A program made the translations under genes and the position numbers. From Mesorhizobium shangrilense (lineage in GTDB: Bacteria; Pseudomonadota; Alphaproteobacteria; Rhizobiales; Rhizobiaceae), in contig NZ_JAQGPN010000001.1 of assembly GCF_028826155.1 (NCBI RefSeq), positions 3,725,501 through 3,789,500 of the forward strand: a DNA stretch of 64,000 bases, given 5' to 3'. The notes under the pieces were generated by a model, which was not told where the DNA came from, made no database searches, and saw only the letters and a list, made by a program, of their open reading frames with translations. Below are positions 48,423 through 57,110 of the stretch, piece after piece. Within the stretch, counting starts at the first letter, position 1, and each line of letters starts with the position of its first letter.

Positions 48423-51400
48423 ATGGCCACTTTCACGGGCAGTAACGGCGCCGAGATACTCCCTAACCTGATCGACGGCCCGGCCCAGGCGATCGGCAAC
48501 GACTTCGTCGATGCGCTCGGCGGTGACGACATCGCGATCGGCTGGTCCGGGGATGACGTCATCCGTGGCGGCGCCGGCGCGGACGTCATCATCGGCGGTC
48601 TGCTCAATGCAGCAGGCGTGATCACTGCGTCCGGTATCGACGCCGCCGACTACACGACCTCCGTCGACGGCGTGACCATCGACCTGTCGCAAACGGTCGC
48701 CCTCACCCTTCCAAGGCTTGGCATCAATCTGCAGCTCACCAACGCGTCGCAGGGCTTTGGCGGCGACGCGGAGGGTGACTATCTGCACGACATTGCAAAC
48801 CTGATCGGGTCCAACACGGGCGGCGACAGACTTACTGGCAACGCTGCCGCCAACACATTCAACGGCCAGGGAGGCAACGACATCCTCGACGGCGGCGGCG
48901 GCAACGACATCCTGCTTGGCGGCGCCGGCGATGACGTGCTGATAGGCGGTGCTGGCGCCGATTCCCTGCAGGGCGGCTTGGGTTTCGACACGGCGGACTA
49001 TTCGGGCTCGGCCTCGGCCGTGACCGTCAACCTGACTACCGGCACCGGCAGCGGCGGCGATGCACAAGGCGACACGCTCACCGGCATCGAGCGCCTGATC
49101 GGCTCGGCCGGAAATGACACCCTCACCGGCTCGGCCGGCGACGACACCCTCAACGGCGGCGCCGGCGATGACACGCTCACTGGTGGCGATGGCAACGACA
49201 CCATCGAGGGCGGCCTCGGCGCCGACAACATGGACGGCGGGGCCGGCTACGACACGCTGAGCTACGCCAATGCCGCCGCCGGCGTTAGGGTGGCTTTGAA
49301 CGTCTCCGCCGAATACGGCGAAGCTGTCGGCGATACGATGACCGGCTTCGAGGCTTTGATCGGCAGCGCCTTCAACGACCAACTCGCCGGCGACGGCGGA
49401 AACAATGTGGTCGACGGCGGCGCGGGCGACGACTACATCCAGCTGAGCGGCGGGGCCGACACGCTGATCGGCGGCGCAGGAAGGGACCTTGTCGACGGCC
49501 GAGTCGTTGGCTCCGGCATCACCGTCAACCTGACGACAGGTACGGGCAGTGGCGGCGGCATGGCCGCGGGAACCACATTCTCCGGCTTCGAAATGGTGCT
49601 GGGCTCGGGTTTCAACGACGTCCTGACCGCCAATCTGAACCTCGGGACCGATCTGATCGGCCTCAATGGCGCAGACACGCTCAACGGCGCCAACGGCGAT
49701 GACCTTCTCGTCGGCGACAATTTTGGCGGCATTGTCGTCACCGGCGGCGCCGATACGCTGAACGGCGGCGCCGGCAATGACAGGCTCGAAGGCGGCGCCT
49801 TCGGCGACGTGCTGAACGGCGGAGCCGGCGTCGATACCATCGTCTATACCAGTTCTACGGCCGGGGTGACGATCAACCTTGCCACCGGGGCCGCCTCGGG
49901 CGGAGAGGCCCAGGGCGACACGATCATTGACATCGAGAATGTCGACGGTTCCGCCTTCGATGACGTGCTCACCGGCAGCGCCGTGGCAAACCGCCTCGAC
50001 GGCGGCGCTGGCAATGATACCCTTGCCGGCGGCGGCGGAGCCGATGTCCTCATTGGTGGAGGCGGCGTCGACACCGCGGACTATTCCGCCTCCGCAGCTA
50101 GTGTAACAGTCGACCTTGCCACCGGCACGGGCAGCGGCGGCGACGCGCAAGGCGACACGCTCAGCGGCATCGAGATCCTCAGCGGGAGCGCCTTCGCCGA
50201 CACCCTGACCGGCGATGCCGGCGACAACGTTCTGATGGGCGGCGGCGGCGACGACACACTCATGGGTGGCGGCGGAGCGGACACTCTCATTGGCGGTGCC
50301 GGCTCGGATACCGCAGACTATTCCGCCTCGGGCGCGGGTGTCACCGTCAACCTTTCCAGCGGCACTGGCGCCGGCGGCGACGCCCAAGGCGACACGCTCA
50401 GCGGCATCGAGAATCTCCTCGGAAGCGACTTCGCCGACACCCTCATAGGCGACGCCGGCGCGAACCAACTGACGGGCGGCGGTGGCAACGACACGATCAC
50501 GGGTGGCGGTGGCGACGACGCGATCGATGGGGGCAGCGGCTCGAGTGACGTTGCAGTGTTCTCAGGCAATCGGGCCGACTACACCGTCACTTTCAACGAC
50601 GCCACCGACACCTACACCGTCGTCGACGACCGAAGCGGCTCGCCGGACGGCACTGATCAGATCGTCAACGTCGAGATCTTCCGCTTCGCCGATGGAGACA
50701 AGACCCAAACAACCCTCATCAACGACACGCCGGTCGTCGCAGCCGGCATCGCCGACCAGAGCACGCTGGAGGACGCGGCGTGGAACTTTGTCGTGCCGAC
50801 GGCGACCTTTTCGGACCCGGACGGAGATACGCTGACCTACAGCGCCACGCTCGCCGATGGATCGGCCCTGCCGGCCTGGCTTGACTTCAACGCTGCGACG
50901 AGAGTGTTTTCCGGCATACCCCCGCTGAACTTCGGCGGCGCAATCGACCTGAAGGTCACTGCCAGCGATGGCACGCTTTCGGTCTCCGACACCTTCACGC
51001 TGACGGTCACCCCGGTCAACGATGCGCCACAAGGCACCAGCGGCACCGTGACGGCCACCGAGAATGTCGCGTATGCGTTCACGGCGGCGGACTTCGGCTT
51101 TTCCGACACGAATGACAATCCGGCGAACGCATTGTCGGCGGTCAAGATCACCACGCTGCCCGCGGCAGGGACGCTGACGCTGAACGGCCTGGCCGTGACG
51201 GCGGGACAGGACGTGTCGAAGGCCGACATCGATGCCGGCGCCCTCATTTTCACGCCCGCTGCCGATGGCAACGGCACGGCCTACGCCGCATTCACTTTCC
51301 AGGTGCGCGACAACGGCGGCACCGCCAATGGCGGCGTCGACCTCGATCCGAACCCAAGAACGCTCACTGTCGACGTCACTGCGGTCAACGACGCGCCGCA

Positions 51401-53258
51401 AGGCGCCAGCGGCACGGTAACGGCGAGCGAGGATGTGGCCTATGCCTTCACGGTGGCGGACTTCGGCTTCTCCGACCCGAACGACACCCCGGCGAATGCT
51501 CTGTCGGCGGTCAGGATCGCCACGCTGCCCGCGGCCGGAACGCTTCTTCTAAACGGCAACCCCGTGATGGCAGGCGACGAGGTGTCGAGGGCCGAAATCG
51601 AGGCGGGTCTTCTGACTTTCCTGCCCGCGCCGGATGTGAACGGCACGGCCTACGCCTCCTTCACTTTCCACGTGCGCGACAACGGCGGCACCGCCAATGG
51701 CGGCGTCGACCTCGACCCGACCCCAAGGACGCTCACCGTTGACGTCACCCCGGTCAACGACGCGCCGGCTGGCTCGCCGACGGCGGTGCTGCAGCCCGGC
51801 GTCGAGGATGTGCCCTATGTCGTCAACGCGGCCGACCTGCTGGCCGGCTTCAGCGATGTGGAGAACGACCCGCTGTCGGTGATCGGCCTGTCGGCGTCGG
51901 GTGGCGGGGTCGTGGTCGACAATGGCGACGGCACCTACACGGTCACCATGCCGGTCGATTTCAACGGCACGGTGACGCTGTCCTACCAGGTCAGCGACGG
52001 CAATGGCGGAACGACCGCCGCCACGCAGAGCTTCGTGATGACGCCCGCGAACGATCCGGCCGCCGTCGGCGGAACGCTCACCGGGCAGGTCGTCGAGGCC
52101 GGCCTTGCCGGGCCCGGCGCGCCGGCTGCCACCGGCGTTGCGAGCGCGTCCGATCCGGACGGGGGTGGGAGCAGCTTCGAGCCGATCAAGGCCGGCACCG
52201 CCTCGACGCGCGGCTATGGCAGCGTCGAGATGGCCCGCAACGGCAGCTGGACCTACACGCTCGACAATGCGAATGCGACCGTCAACGGCCTGAAGCATGG
52301 CGAGACGCTGAGGGACACCTTCACCATCACGACCGCCGACGGGACGACCAGCACGGTCACCATCACCATTGCCGGCGCCGACGACGCCCTCACAGGCACC
52401 CCCGACAACGACATCCTGCATGGCGGCTCCGGCAATGACGTGTTCCGGCCGCTCGAAGGCGAGGACGACATCTTCGGCGGCGACGGCGACGACAGCGTCG
52501 TCCTGCCCGGCGATGCGGACGGCTATGTCTTCGTACAGCTCGCGAACGGCAGGATCGGCGTGCTCGACATCGATCCGTCCGACGGCGATCAGGGCGCAGA
52601 TGTGCTCGACGGCATCGAGTTCATCCGCTTCGGTGCGGACAACGCCGCCGACACGCCACTCGCCGGCCTGATCGACATGGAGCAGCCGGACTGGACGCTG
52701 GACCGCTTCGAGACCGGGTTGGTGGCGGCGGTCTGGCAGCTCTTCATGCAGACGGTACCGTCGGAAGCCGGCTTCGAATACCTGATCCGCTCGGAGACCA
52801 ACCCGCACGACCTGACCGACGCGTACTATTCGCCGTACAATGCGGAGAACAAGTATCTGAACTTCACCACCAACCTCGCCACCGGCAACCCGGACGGACA
52901 GGCGTGGTTCGACCTTGCGTTCGGGGCCCTGAGCTACGAGGCGGCGGTGGAGAAGGCCTTCGACCTGATCATCACCGCGGCCGCCCTCACGGCCGCCGGC
53001 GGCGATCCGGACGCGTCAAAACAGTTCTTCCTCGATGCGGAAAGCTACTTCGAGCAGGTCGCCGCCGACCGCATCGTGCCGTCGGTCGGCGTCAGCCTCG
53101 ACGACGCCAAGAAGATCGCGCTGTTGAGCTCCGTGCTCTACGAGGCGGTGCGGGCCGACATAGGACCCTATGCGGATGCCGTCAACGATTTCGCCGATCA
53201 GGCGCAGCGGGTCGGAACCTCAGGCGACTTCCTCGCCGACCTGCTACAAAGCGCCTAG
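48423..53258 (+). CDS. Giant RTX / cadherin-like / VCBS surface protein with RsaA-type C-terminal domain
   Basis: A 1611-aa acidic, repeat-built protein, probably secreted by a type I system. There is no Sec signal. Residues about 30-735 hold many Ca-binding RTX nonapeptides (GGAGDDTLTGG) in recurring blocks with the phrase GGDAQGDTLSGIE. About 773-866 is a cadherin-like (CADG-type) domain (FSDPDGDTLTYSATLADG). Residues 865-1110 are two near-identical 123-aa units, followed by a further cadherin-like unit and a VCBS repeat (GSWTYTLDNANATVNGLKHG), then short RTX motifs near 1330-1360. The final part, about 1429-1611 (VWQLFMQTVPSEAGFEYLI), matches the end of the protease at 57111-58331 and, as recalled, the N-terminal LPS-binding domain of Caulobacter RsaA. 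An adhesin or S-layer-like role is inferred. No transporter genes are nearby. Confidence 0.88.
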   Translation: MATFTGSNGAEILPNLIDGPAQAIGNDFVDALGGDDIAIGWSGDDVIRGGAGADVIIGGLLNAAGVITASGIDAADYTTSVDGVTIDLSQTVALTLPRLGINLQLTNASQGFGGDAEGDYLHDIANLIGSNTGGDRLTGNAAANTFNGQGGNDILDGGGGNDILLGGAGDDVLIGGAGADSLQGGLGFDTADYSGSASAVTVNLTTGTGSGGDAQGDTLTGIERLIGSAGNDTLTGSAGDDTLNGGAGDDTLTGGDGNDTIEGGLGADNMDGGAGYDTLSYANAAAGVRVALNVSAEYGEAVGDTMTGFEALIGSAFNDQLAGDGGNNVVDGGAGDDYIQLSGGADTLIGGAGRDLVDGRVVGSGITVNLTTGTGSGGGMAAGTTFSGFEMVLGSGFNDVLTANLNLGTDLIGLNGADTLNGANGDDLLVGDNFGGIVVTGGADTLNGGAGNDRLEGGAFGDVLNGGAGVDTIVYTSSTAGVTINLATGAASGGEAQGDTIIDIENVDGSAFDDVLTGSAVANRLDGGAGNDTLAGGGGADVLIGGGGVDTADYSASAASVTVDLATGTGSGGDAQGDTLSGIEILSGSAFADTLTGDAGDNVLMGGGGDDTLMGGGGADTLIGGAGSDTADYSASGAGVTVNLSSGTGAGGDAQGDTLSGIENLLGSDFADTLIGDAGANQLTGGGGNDTITGGGGDDAIDGGSGSSDVAVFSGNRADYTVTFNDATDTYTVVDDRSGSPDGTDQIVNVEIFRFADGDKTQTTLINDTPVVAAGIADQSTLEDAAWNFVVPTATFSDPDGDTLTYSATLADGSALPAWLDFNAATRVFSGIPPLNFGGAIDLKVTASDGTLSVSDTFTLTVTPVNDAPQGTSGTVTATENVAYAFTAADFGFSDTNDNPANALSAVKITTLPAAGTLTLNGLAVTAGQDVSKADIDAGALIFTPAADGNGTAYAAFTFQVRDNGGTANGGVDLDPNPRTLTVDVTAVNDAPQGASGTVTASEDVAYAFTVADFGFSDPNDTPANALSAVRIATLPAAGTLLLNGNPVMAGDEVSRAEIEAGLLTFLPAPDVNGTAYASFTFHVRDNGGTANGGVDLDPTPRTLTVDVTPVNDAPAGSPTAVLQPGVEDVPYVVNAADLLAGFSDVENDPLSVIGLSASGGGVVVDNGDGTYTVTMPVDFNGTVTLSYQVSDGNGGTTAATQSFVMTPANDPAAVGGTLTGQVVEAGLAGPGAPAATGVASASDPDGGGSSFEPIKAGTASTRGYGSVEMARNGSWTYTLDNANATVNGLKHGETLRDTFTITTADGTTSTVTITIAGADDALTGTPDNDILHGGSGNDVFRPLEGEDDIFGGDGDDSVVLPGDADGYVFVQLANGRIGVLDIDPSDGDQGADVLDGIEFIRFGADNAADTPLAGLIDMEQPDWTLDRFETGLVAAVWQLFMQTVPSEAGFEYLIRSETNPHDLTDAYYSPYNAENKYLNFTTNLATGNPDGQAWFDLAFGALSYEAAVEKAFDLIITAAALTAAGGDPDASKQFFLDAESYFEQVAADRIVPSVGVSLDDAKKIALLSSVLYEAVRADIGPYADAVNDFADQAQRVGTSGDFLADLLQSA
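51015..51752 (+). repeat. Two tandem 369-bp units in the RTX surface-protein gene
   Basis: The phrase GTCAACGAYGCGCC recurs at 51015, 51384 and 51753, spaced by exactly 369 bp (123 codons). The two full units encode near-identical domains sharing RDNGGTANGGVDLDP and ANALSAV, with strong DNA identity in the final third. This is the signature of recent internal duplication and makes the copy number likely to vary between strains. Confidence 0.85.
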
Positions 53259-53269
53259 AGCGGAGCCGC

Positions 53270-53311
53270 ATTTGTGCGACGCCGGACGATTTCGTCTGGC
53301 TGAAAATGCTC
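53270..53311 (+). repeat. Dispersed palindromic repeat, copy B
   Basis: Second copy of the repeat seen at 37470-37511. The centre GCCGGACGATTTCGTCTGGC is an inverted repeat with one mismatch, followed by TGAAAATGCTC. It lies 12 bp after the stop of the RTX gene, where the RNA hairpin could help end or stabilise that transcript. Confidence 0.7.
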
Positions 53312-53375
53312 AAGGCGGAAGGAAGGGCGGCAACAGCCCCGATCCAGGCGACTTGCAGCGGCATGCGAGGCGCGC

Positions 53376-55874
53376 TCAACGCAGGTTGAGCGTCCTCAGC
53401 CGAAGCGCGTTGGCGATGACCGAAACCGACGACAGGCTCATCGCCGCCGCCGCGATCATCGGTGACAGCAGCGTTCCGAACACCGGATACAAGACGCCTG
53501 CCGCCACCGGCACGCCGAGCGCGTTGTAGATGAAGGCAAAGAACAGGTTCTCCTTGATGTTGCGGATGGTCGCCTGGGCCAGGGTCCGGGCGCGCACGAT
53601 GCCGTTCAGGTCGCCCTTGACGAGGGTGATGCCGGCGCTCTCCACGGCCACGTCGGCGCCGGTGCCCATGGCAATGCCGACATTGGCGGCGGCAAGCGCC
53701 GGCGCGTCGTTCACCCCATCTCCGGCCATGGCGACGCTGGCCCCCTTGGCGTGCAGTTCCTCGATCAGCTTCTGCTTGCTTTCGGGGAGCATGTCGGCGC
53801 GCACCTCGTCGATACCGAGTTTCGCCGCAACCGCCTTCGCGGTCCGTTCGTTGTCGCCGGTCGCCATGATGATCCTGAGGCCACGCGCATGCAGCGCCTC
53901 GATCGCCTCAGCGGTCGTCGCCTTGATCGGATCGGCGACCGCGACGATGCCCGCAAGCGCGCCCTCCACGGAAACGAACATCGCCGTCTTGCCTTCCGAG
54001 CGGAGCGCATCCGCCTGCCCAGACAAGATGCCGACATCAACGCCTATGTCCTGCATCATCGCAAGATTGCCCAGGGACACCTTTCGACCGGAAACGACGC
54101 CTGAAACGCCCTTGCCGGTCACAGCCTGAAAGTCGGTTGCGTCAGCTACCGTCGCGCGGCGCTGTTGGGCGCCTTCCACGATCGCTTCGGCCAATGGATG
54201 CTCCGAGCCGCGCTCGAGGCCGGCCGCAAGCGACAGAAGATCCGCCTCGTCAAAGCCATTTGCGACGACGACGTCCGTCAGCTTCGGCCTGCCCTCGGTC
54301 AGCGTTCCCGTCTTGTCGACGATCAGCGTGTCGACGCTGGCGAAGCGCTCCAACGCCTCGGCGTCCTTGATGAGCACGCCTGCCTGCGCGCCTCGTCCGG
54401 TCGCCGTCATGATCGACATGGGCGTGGCCAGCCCGAGCGCGCACGGACAGGCGATGATCAGCACGGATACCGCCGAGACGATGCCGAACACCATGCTGGG
54501 GGCCGGCCCGAAGACGGACCACACGATAAACGCCACGATCGCGATCAGCACGACAGCCGGCACGAAGAAATAGGACACGCGGTCGGCCAGCCCCTGGATC
54601 GGCGCACGGCTGCGCTGCGCCTTGGCGACCATCTCGACGATCCGGGCGAGCATCGTTTCGGCGCCCACCCTTTCGGCGCGAATGACGAGTGTGCCGTTCT
54701 TGTTGAGCGTTCCGCCCGTGACGCTGTCACCCGTCGCCTTCTCGACCGGGACAGGCTCGCCGGTGATCATCGACTCGTCGACAGAGGAGCGTCCCTCCAG
54801 CACCGTGGAGTCGACCGGAACGCTCTCCCCGGGGCGCACGCGCAGTCGATCGCCCGCCCTCACCTCGTCCACCGGCACATCGGCCTCGCTTCCGTCGGAG
54901 GCAATGCGGCGGGCGGTTTTCGGGGCGAGATCCAACAGCGCGCGAATGGCCGAACCGGTGCGCTCCCGCGCCCGCAGTTCGAGCACCTGGCCGAGGAAGA
55001 CCAGAGCGACGATGACGGCCGCCGCCTCGAAATAGACCGGCACCGCGCCGGCATGTCCGCGGAACTGATGCGGGAACAGATCCGGAAACAGCGTCGCGAT
55101 CACGCTGTACACATAGGCCGTTCCGACTCCGATCGAGATCAGCGTCCACATGTTGGGACTGCGGTTGACGAAGGATTCGTAGCCCCGATGGAAGAACGGC
55201 AGCGCAGCCCACAGCACGACGGGCGTCGCCAGCACCAGTTCAATCCACACGGCGGCGGGCTCACCGATCCAATCCCTGACGGGCAAGCCGACCATCGGCC
55301 CCATGGTCAGCACCAGCAGCGGAATCGATAGAACTGCGCTGACCCAGAACCGCCGCGTAAAGTCGATCAGTTCCGGATTCGGTCCTTCCTCACCGGTCGG
55401 CACGCCCATCGGTTCGAGCGCCATGCCGCAAATCGGACAGGACCCCAGCTTGTCGCGGATGATCTCCGGATGCATCGGGCATGTGTATTGCGTGCCTGTC
55501 GGCACGGGATCCACCGCCCGGCGGTCGCCCAGATACGTCTTCGGCTCCTTCTCGAACTTGTCCTTGCAGCCCGCGGAGCAGAAGTAGAAGCCCTGGCCGT
55601 CGTGGCGGAGATGATGCTTTGCCGTCGACCGCTCAACCTCCATCCCGCAAACCGGATCCGTCGCCGTCAGATAGGCTTCCGGTTCCTTCATGAACTTGTT
55701 GCGGCACGATTCGGAGCAGAAACGATAGGTGTGGCCGCCATGGTGGGCAGTCGGCTTGCCTGACGCCGGATCGACCGTCATCCCGCAAACCGGATCACGG
55801 ACTGCATCGGTCGCGGGAGCGGTCGTGTGCGCCGCATGGTCGTGCTTGTCATGGGGGTGGTGGGGTGCCGTCAT
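53376..55874 (-). CDS. copA: Copper-type heavy-metal P1B ATPase with two YHS domains
   Basis: Inner-membrane exporter of Cu(I) or Ag(I), about 832 aa. The N-terminus is His-rich ([12 protein letters not shown]). Instead of HMA domains it carries two YHS domains ([13 protein letters not shown] and [13 protein letters not shown], each with a downstream FCS.C pair) and a heavy-metal-binding segment ([20 protein letters not shown]). The membrane metal site is CPC in [13 protein letters not shown]; the phosphorylation site is DKTGT, the actuator loop TGE in [10 protein letters not shown], and the ATP hinge [26 protein letters not shown] near the end is typical of CopA. The ATG at 55874 is 34 bp after a MerR-type promoter. 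It is convergent with the RTX gene. Confidence 0.94.
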   Translation of the reverse strand: MTAPHHPHDKHDHAAHTTAPATDAVRDPVCGMTVDPASGKPTAHHGGHTYRFCSESCRNKFMKEPEAYLTATDPVCGMEVERSTAKHHLRHDGQGFYFCSAGCKDKFEKEPKTYLGDRRAVDPVPTGTQYTCPMHPEIIRDKLGSCPICGMALEPMGVPTGEEGPNPELIDFTRRFWVSAVLSIPLLVLTMGPMVGLPVRDWIGEPAAVWIELVLATPVVLWAALPFFHRGYESFVNRSPNMWTLISIGVGTAYVYSVIATLFPDLFPHQFRGHAGAVPVYFEAAAVIVALVFLGQVLELRARERTGSAIRALLDLAPKTARRIASDGSEADVPVDEVRAGDRLRVRPGESVPVDSTVLEGRSSVDESMITGEPVPVEKATGDSVTGGTLNKNGTLVIRAERVGAETMLARIVEMVAKAQRSRAPIQGLADRVSYFFVPAVVLIAIVAFIVWSVFGPAPSMVFGIVSAVSVLIIACPCALGLATPMSIMTATGRGAQAGVLIKDAEALERFASVDTLIVDKTGTLTEGRPKLTDVVVANGFDEADLLSLAAGLERGSEHPLAEAIVEGAQQRRATVADATDFQAVTGKGVSGVVSGRKVSLGNLAMMQDIGVDVGILSGQADALRSEGKTAMFVSVEGALAGIVAVADPIKATTAEAIEALHARGLRIIMATGDNERTAKAVAAKLGIDEVRADMLPESKQKLIEELHAKGASVAMAGDGVNDAPALAAANVGIAMGTGADVAVESAGITLVKGDLNGIVRARTLAQATIRNIKENLFFAFIYNALGVPVAAGVLYPVFGTLLSPMIAAAAMSLSSVSVIANALRLRTLNLR

Positions 55875-55902
55875 CGAAGCCTCTGTCGGTAGAACGACAT
55901 GC

Positions 55903-55933
55903 AGACTAAGGCTTCCGGCAACTGGAAGGTCAA
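55903..55933 (-). promoter_or_regulatory. MerR-family (CueR/HmrR-type) promoter of copA
   Basis: On the minus strand TTGACC (-35, 55933-55928) and TAGTCT (-10, 55908-55903) are separated by 19 bp, the over-long spacer diagnostic of MerR-type activators. The spacer contains ACCTTCC and GGAAGCC as a dyad, as in CueR/HmrR boxes. The start codon lies 29 bp after the -10. No merR-type gene is in the window. Confidence 0.8.
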
Positions 55934-56057
55934 GCGCCCCTGGCCGCATTCTCCCGGCCCGCTGTCGCACGGCCGGAGGGCCGACTTCTCGCCTCGCAGG
56001 CTTGCAGATTCAGGTGGTTGCCGGCCGCCCGCGCAGCGGCCCAACCCGGCCCGACGG

Positions 56058-56507
56058 CTATCGGACCACCAGCACCGGCACGTTGCTGTGCGAAAGCACC
56101 TCGGAGGTCTGGCTCCCCAGCAACAGGCGGCTCAGGCCGCGACGTCCGTGCGACGCCATCACGATCAGGCTGCAGTCCCGCGCGGCAGCGGTTTCGATGA
56201 TTGCAGTGGCGGGATGCTGATCCGACACATGCATTGTCTCGACGGCCACGCCCTGCTTGTCCGCATCGGCCTGCGCAGCGGCAAGGATCGCACGCGCGTG
56301 CTCGGTTTGGCTCGCCTCGTAGCGGTCGATGTCCGCGGCGGTGGGAGCCCAGGCGTCCCCCATGCCGGTCGCCATCGGCGGAAATGGCTCCGTCACCGTG
56401 ACGATCAGGACCTTGCTGCCAAGCGCCTTCGCAAGGCCTATCCCGTGGTCGACGCCTTTTTGCGCGAGTTCGGAACCGTCGGTGGTAATCAGGAGGTGGC
56501 TATACAT
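56058..56507 (-). CDS. Universal stress protein (UspA family)
   Basis: A 149-aa single-domain USP. It begins MYSHLLITTDGSELAQKG, the usual first strand with the nucleotide aspartate, and ends with the ATP-binding signature SHGRRGLSRLLLGSQTSEVL and VPVLVV. ATP-binding subclass membership is supported by the G-rich motif. The frame is open to 56534, but 56507 is the natural start. It lies between copA and the MucR-like gene on the same strand. The physiological trigger is unknown; metal or oxidative stress is plausible from context. Confidence 0.92.
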   Translation of the reverse strand: MYSHLLITTDGSELAQKGVDHGIGLAKALGSKVLIVTVTEPFPPMATGMGDAWAPTAADIDRYEASQTEHARAILAAAQADADKQGVAVETMHVSDQHPATAIIETAAARDCSLIVMASHGRRGLSRLLLGSQTSEVLSHSNVPVLVVR

Positions 56508-56611
56508 TCTGGCATTCCCGCTGTGACGAGGCATAGCAAATCAGAGACCATAGGCTCCGTCCAGCCTTCTGGCGCGCCGCCATCCGCCATCTCCCCACTG
56601 TCGGGTTCCAG

Positions 56612-57031
56612 CTACTCCCCCTTTGCCTTGCGCTTGAGCTTGACGCCTGGCTTGCGCCCCAGCCCCGCCGTCTTGGCCAATCGCGAGCGCATGGCGGCGT
56701 AGTTCGGCGCCACCATGGGGTAGTCGGAGGGCAGGCCCCATTTCTCACGATACTGGTCCGGCGTCATGCCGTGGCTCGCCATCAGGTGTCGCTTCAGGGA
56801 TTTGAATCGCTGTCCGGTTTCGAGCGAAATGATGTAGTCGGGAAACACCGATCGCCTTGGATTGACAGCCGGCTTCAGGTTCTCAACCTCCGCCGCCGTC
56901 TGGCGCGAGCCGAGCATCGTGATCGCGGCACTGACGTCAGCAATCACCTTCGGCAGTTCGGCAACCGGAATCGAGTTCTTTCCAACATAGGCGCTGACGA
57001 TCTCTGCCGTCAGCTCAAGCAAGTTCTTCAT
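56612..57031 (-). CDS. Ros/MucR-family transcriptional regulator lacking two zinc ligands
   Basis: A 139-aa DNA-binding protein. The N-terminal oligomerisation region has LTAEIVSAYVGKNSIPVAEL; the zinc-finger-like domain reads YIISLETGQRFKSLKRHLMA, then SHGMTPDQYREKWGLPSDYP and MVAPNYAAMRSRLAK. In Ros the finger uses Cys-Cys-His-His, and in MucR Cys-Asp-His-His. Here the first ligand is Ser and the second Thr, while both His remain, so structural zinc is probably lost, as reported for some M. loti Ml proteins. MucR regulators act as H-NS-like silencers of surface genes. GGGGGGAAG precedes the ATG. It lies 79 bp after the protease gene. Confidence 0.93.
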   Translation of the reverse strand: MKNLLELTAEIVSAYVGKNSIPVAELPKVIADVSAAITMLGSRQTAAEVENLKPAVNPRRSVFPDYIISLETGQRFKSLKRHLMASHGMTPDQYREKWGLPSDYPMVAPNYAAMRSRLAKTAGLGRKPGVKLKRKAKGE

Positions 57032-57110
57032 CTTCCCCCCGGATCAACATTGTTTCGCAGGACTTGCGCGTCTGTCCGGCAACTCCGCGATTTCACCTCG
57101 AACACCGCCT

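Noticed and set aside
48059..48445. 128-codon plus-strand frame upstream of the RTX gene
   Set aside because: Cys/Arg/His-rich composition with no domain, spanning two inverted repeats and the probable promoter and overlapping the RTX start. It is most likely non-coding.
48339..50468. A 709-codon open frame antisense to the RTX gene, itself repetitive
   Set aside because: It is a by-product of GC-rich repeat codons on the plus strand. Its sequence mirrors the RTX repeats, has no start signal and no known domain.
48900..50550. Regular short repeats that could suggest a CRISPR array
   Set aside because: The periodic units are in-frame RTX nonapeptide and flanking codons, with no constant-length unique spacers and no cas genes.
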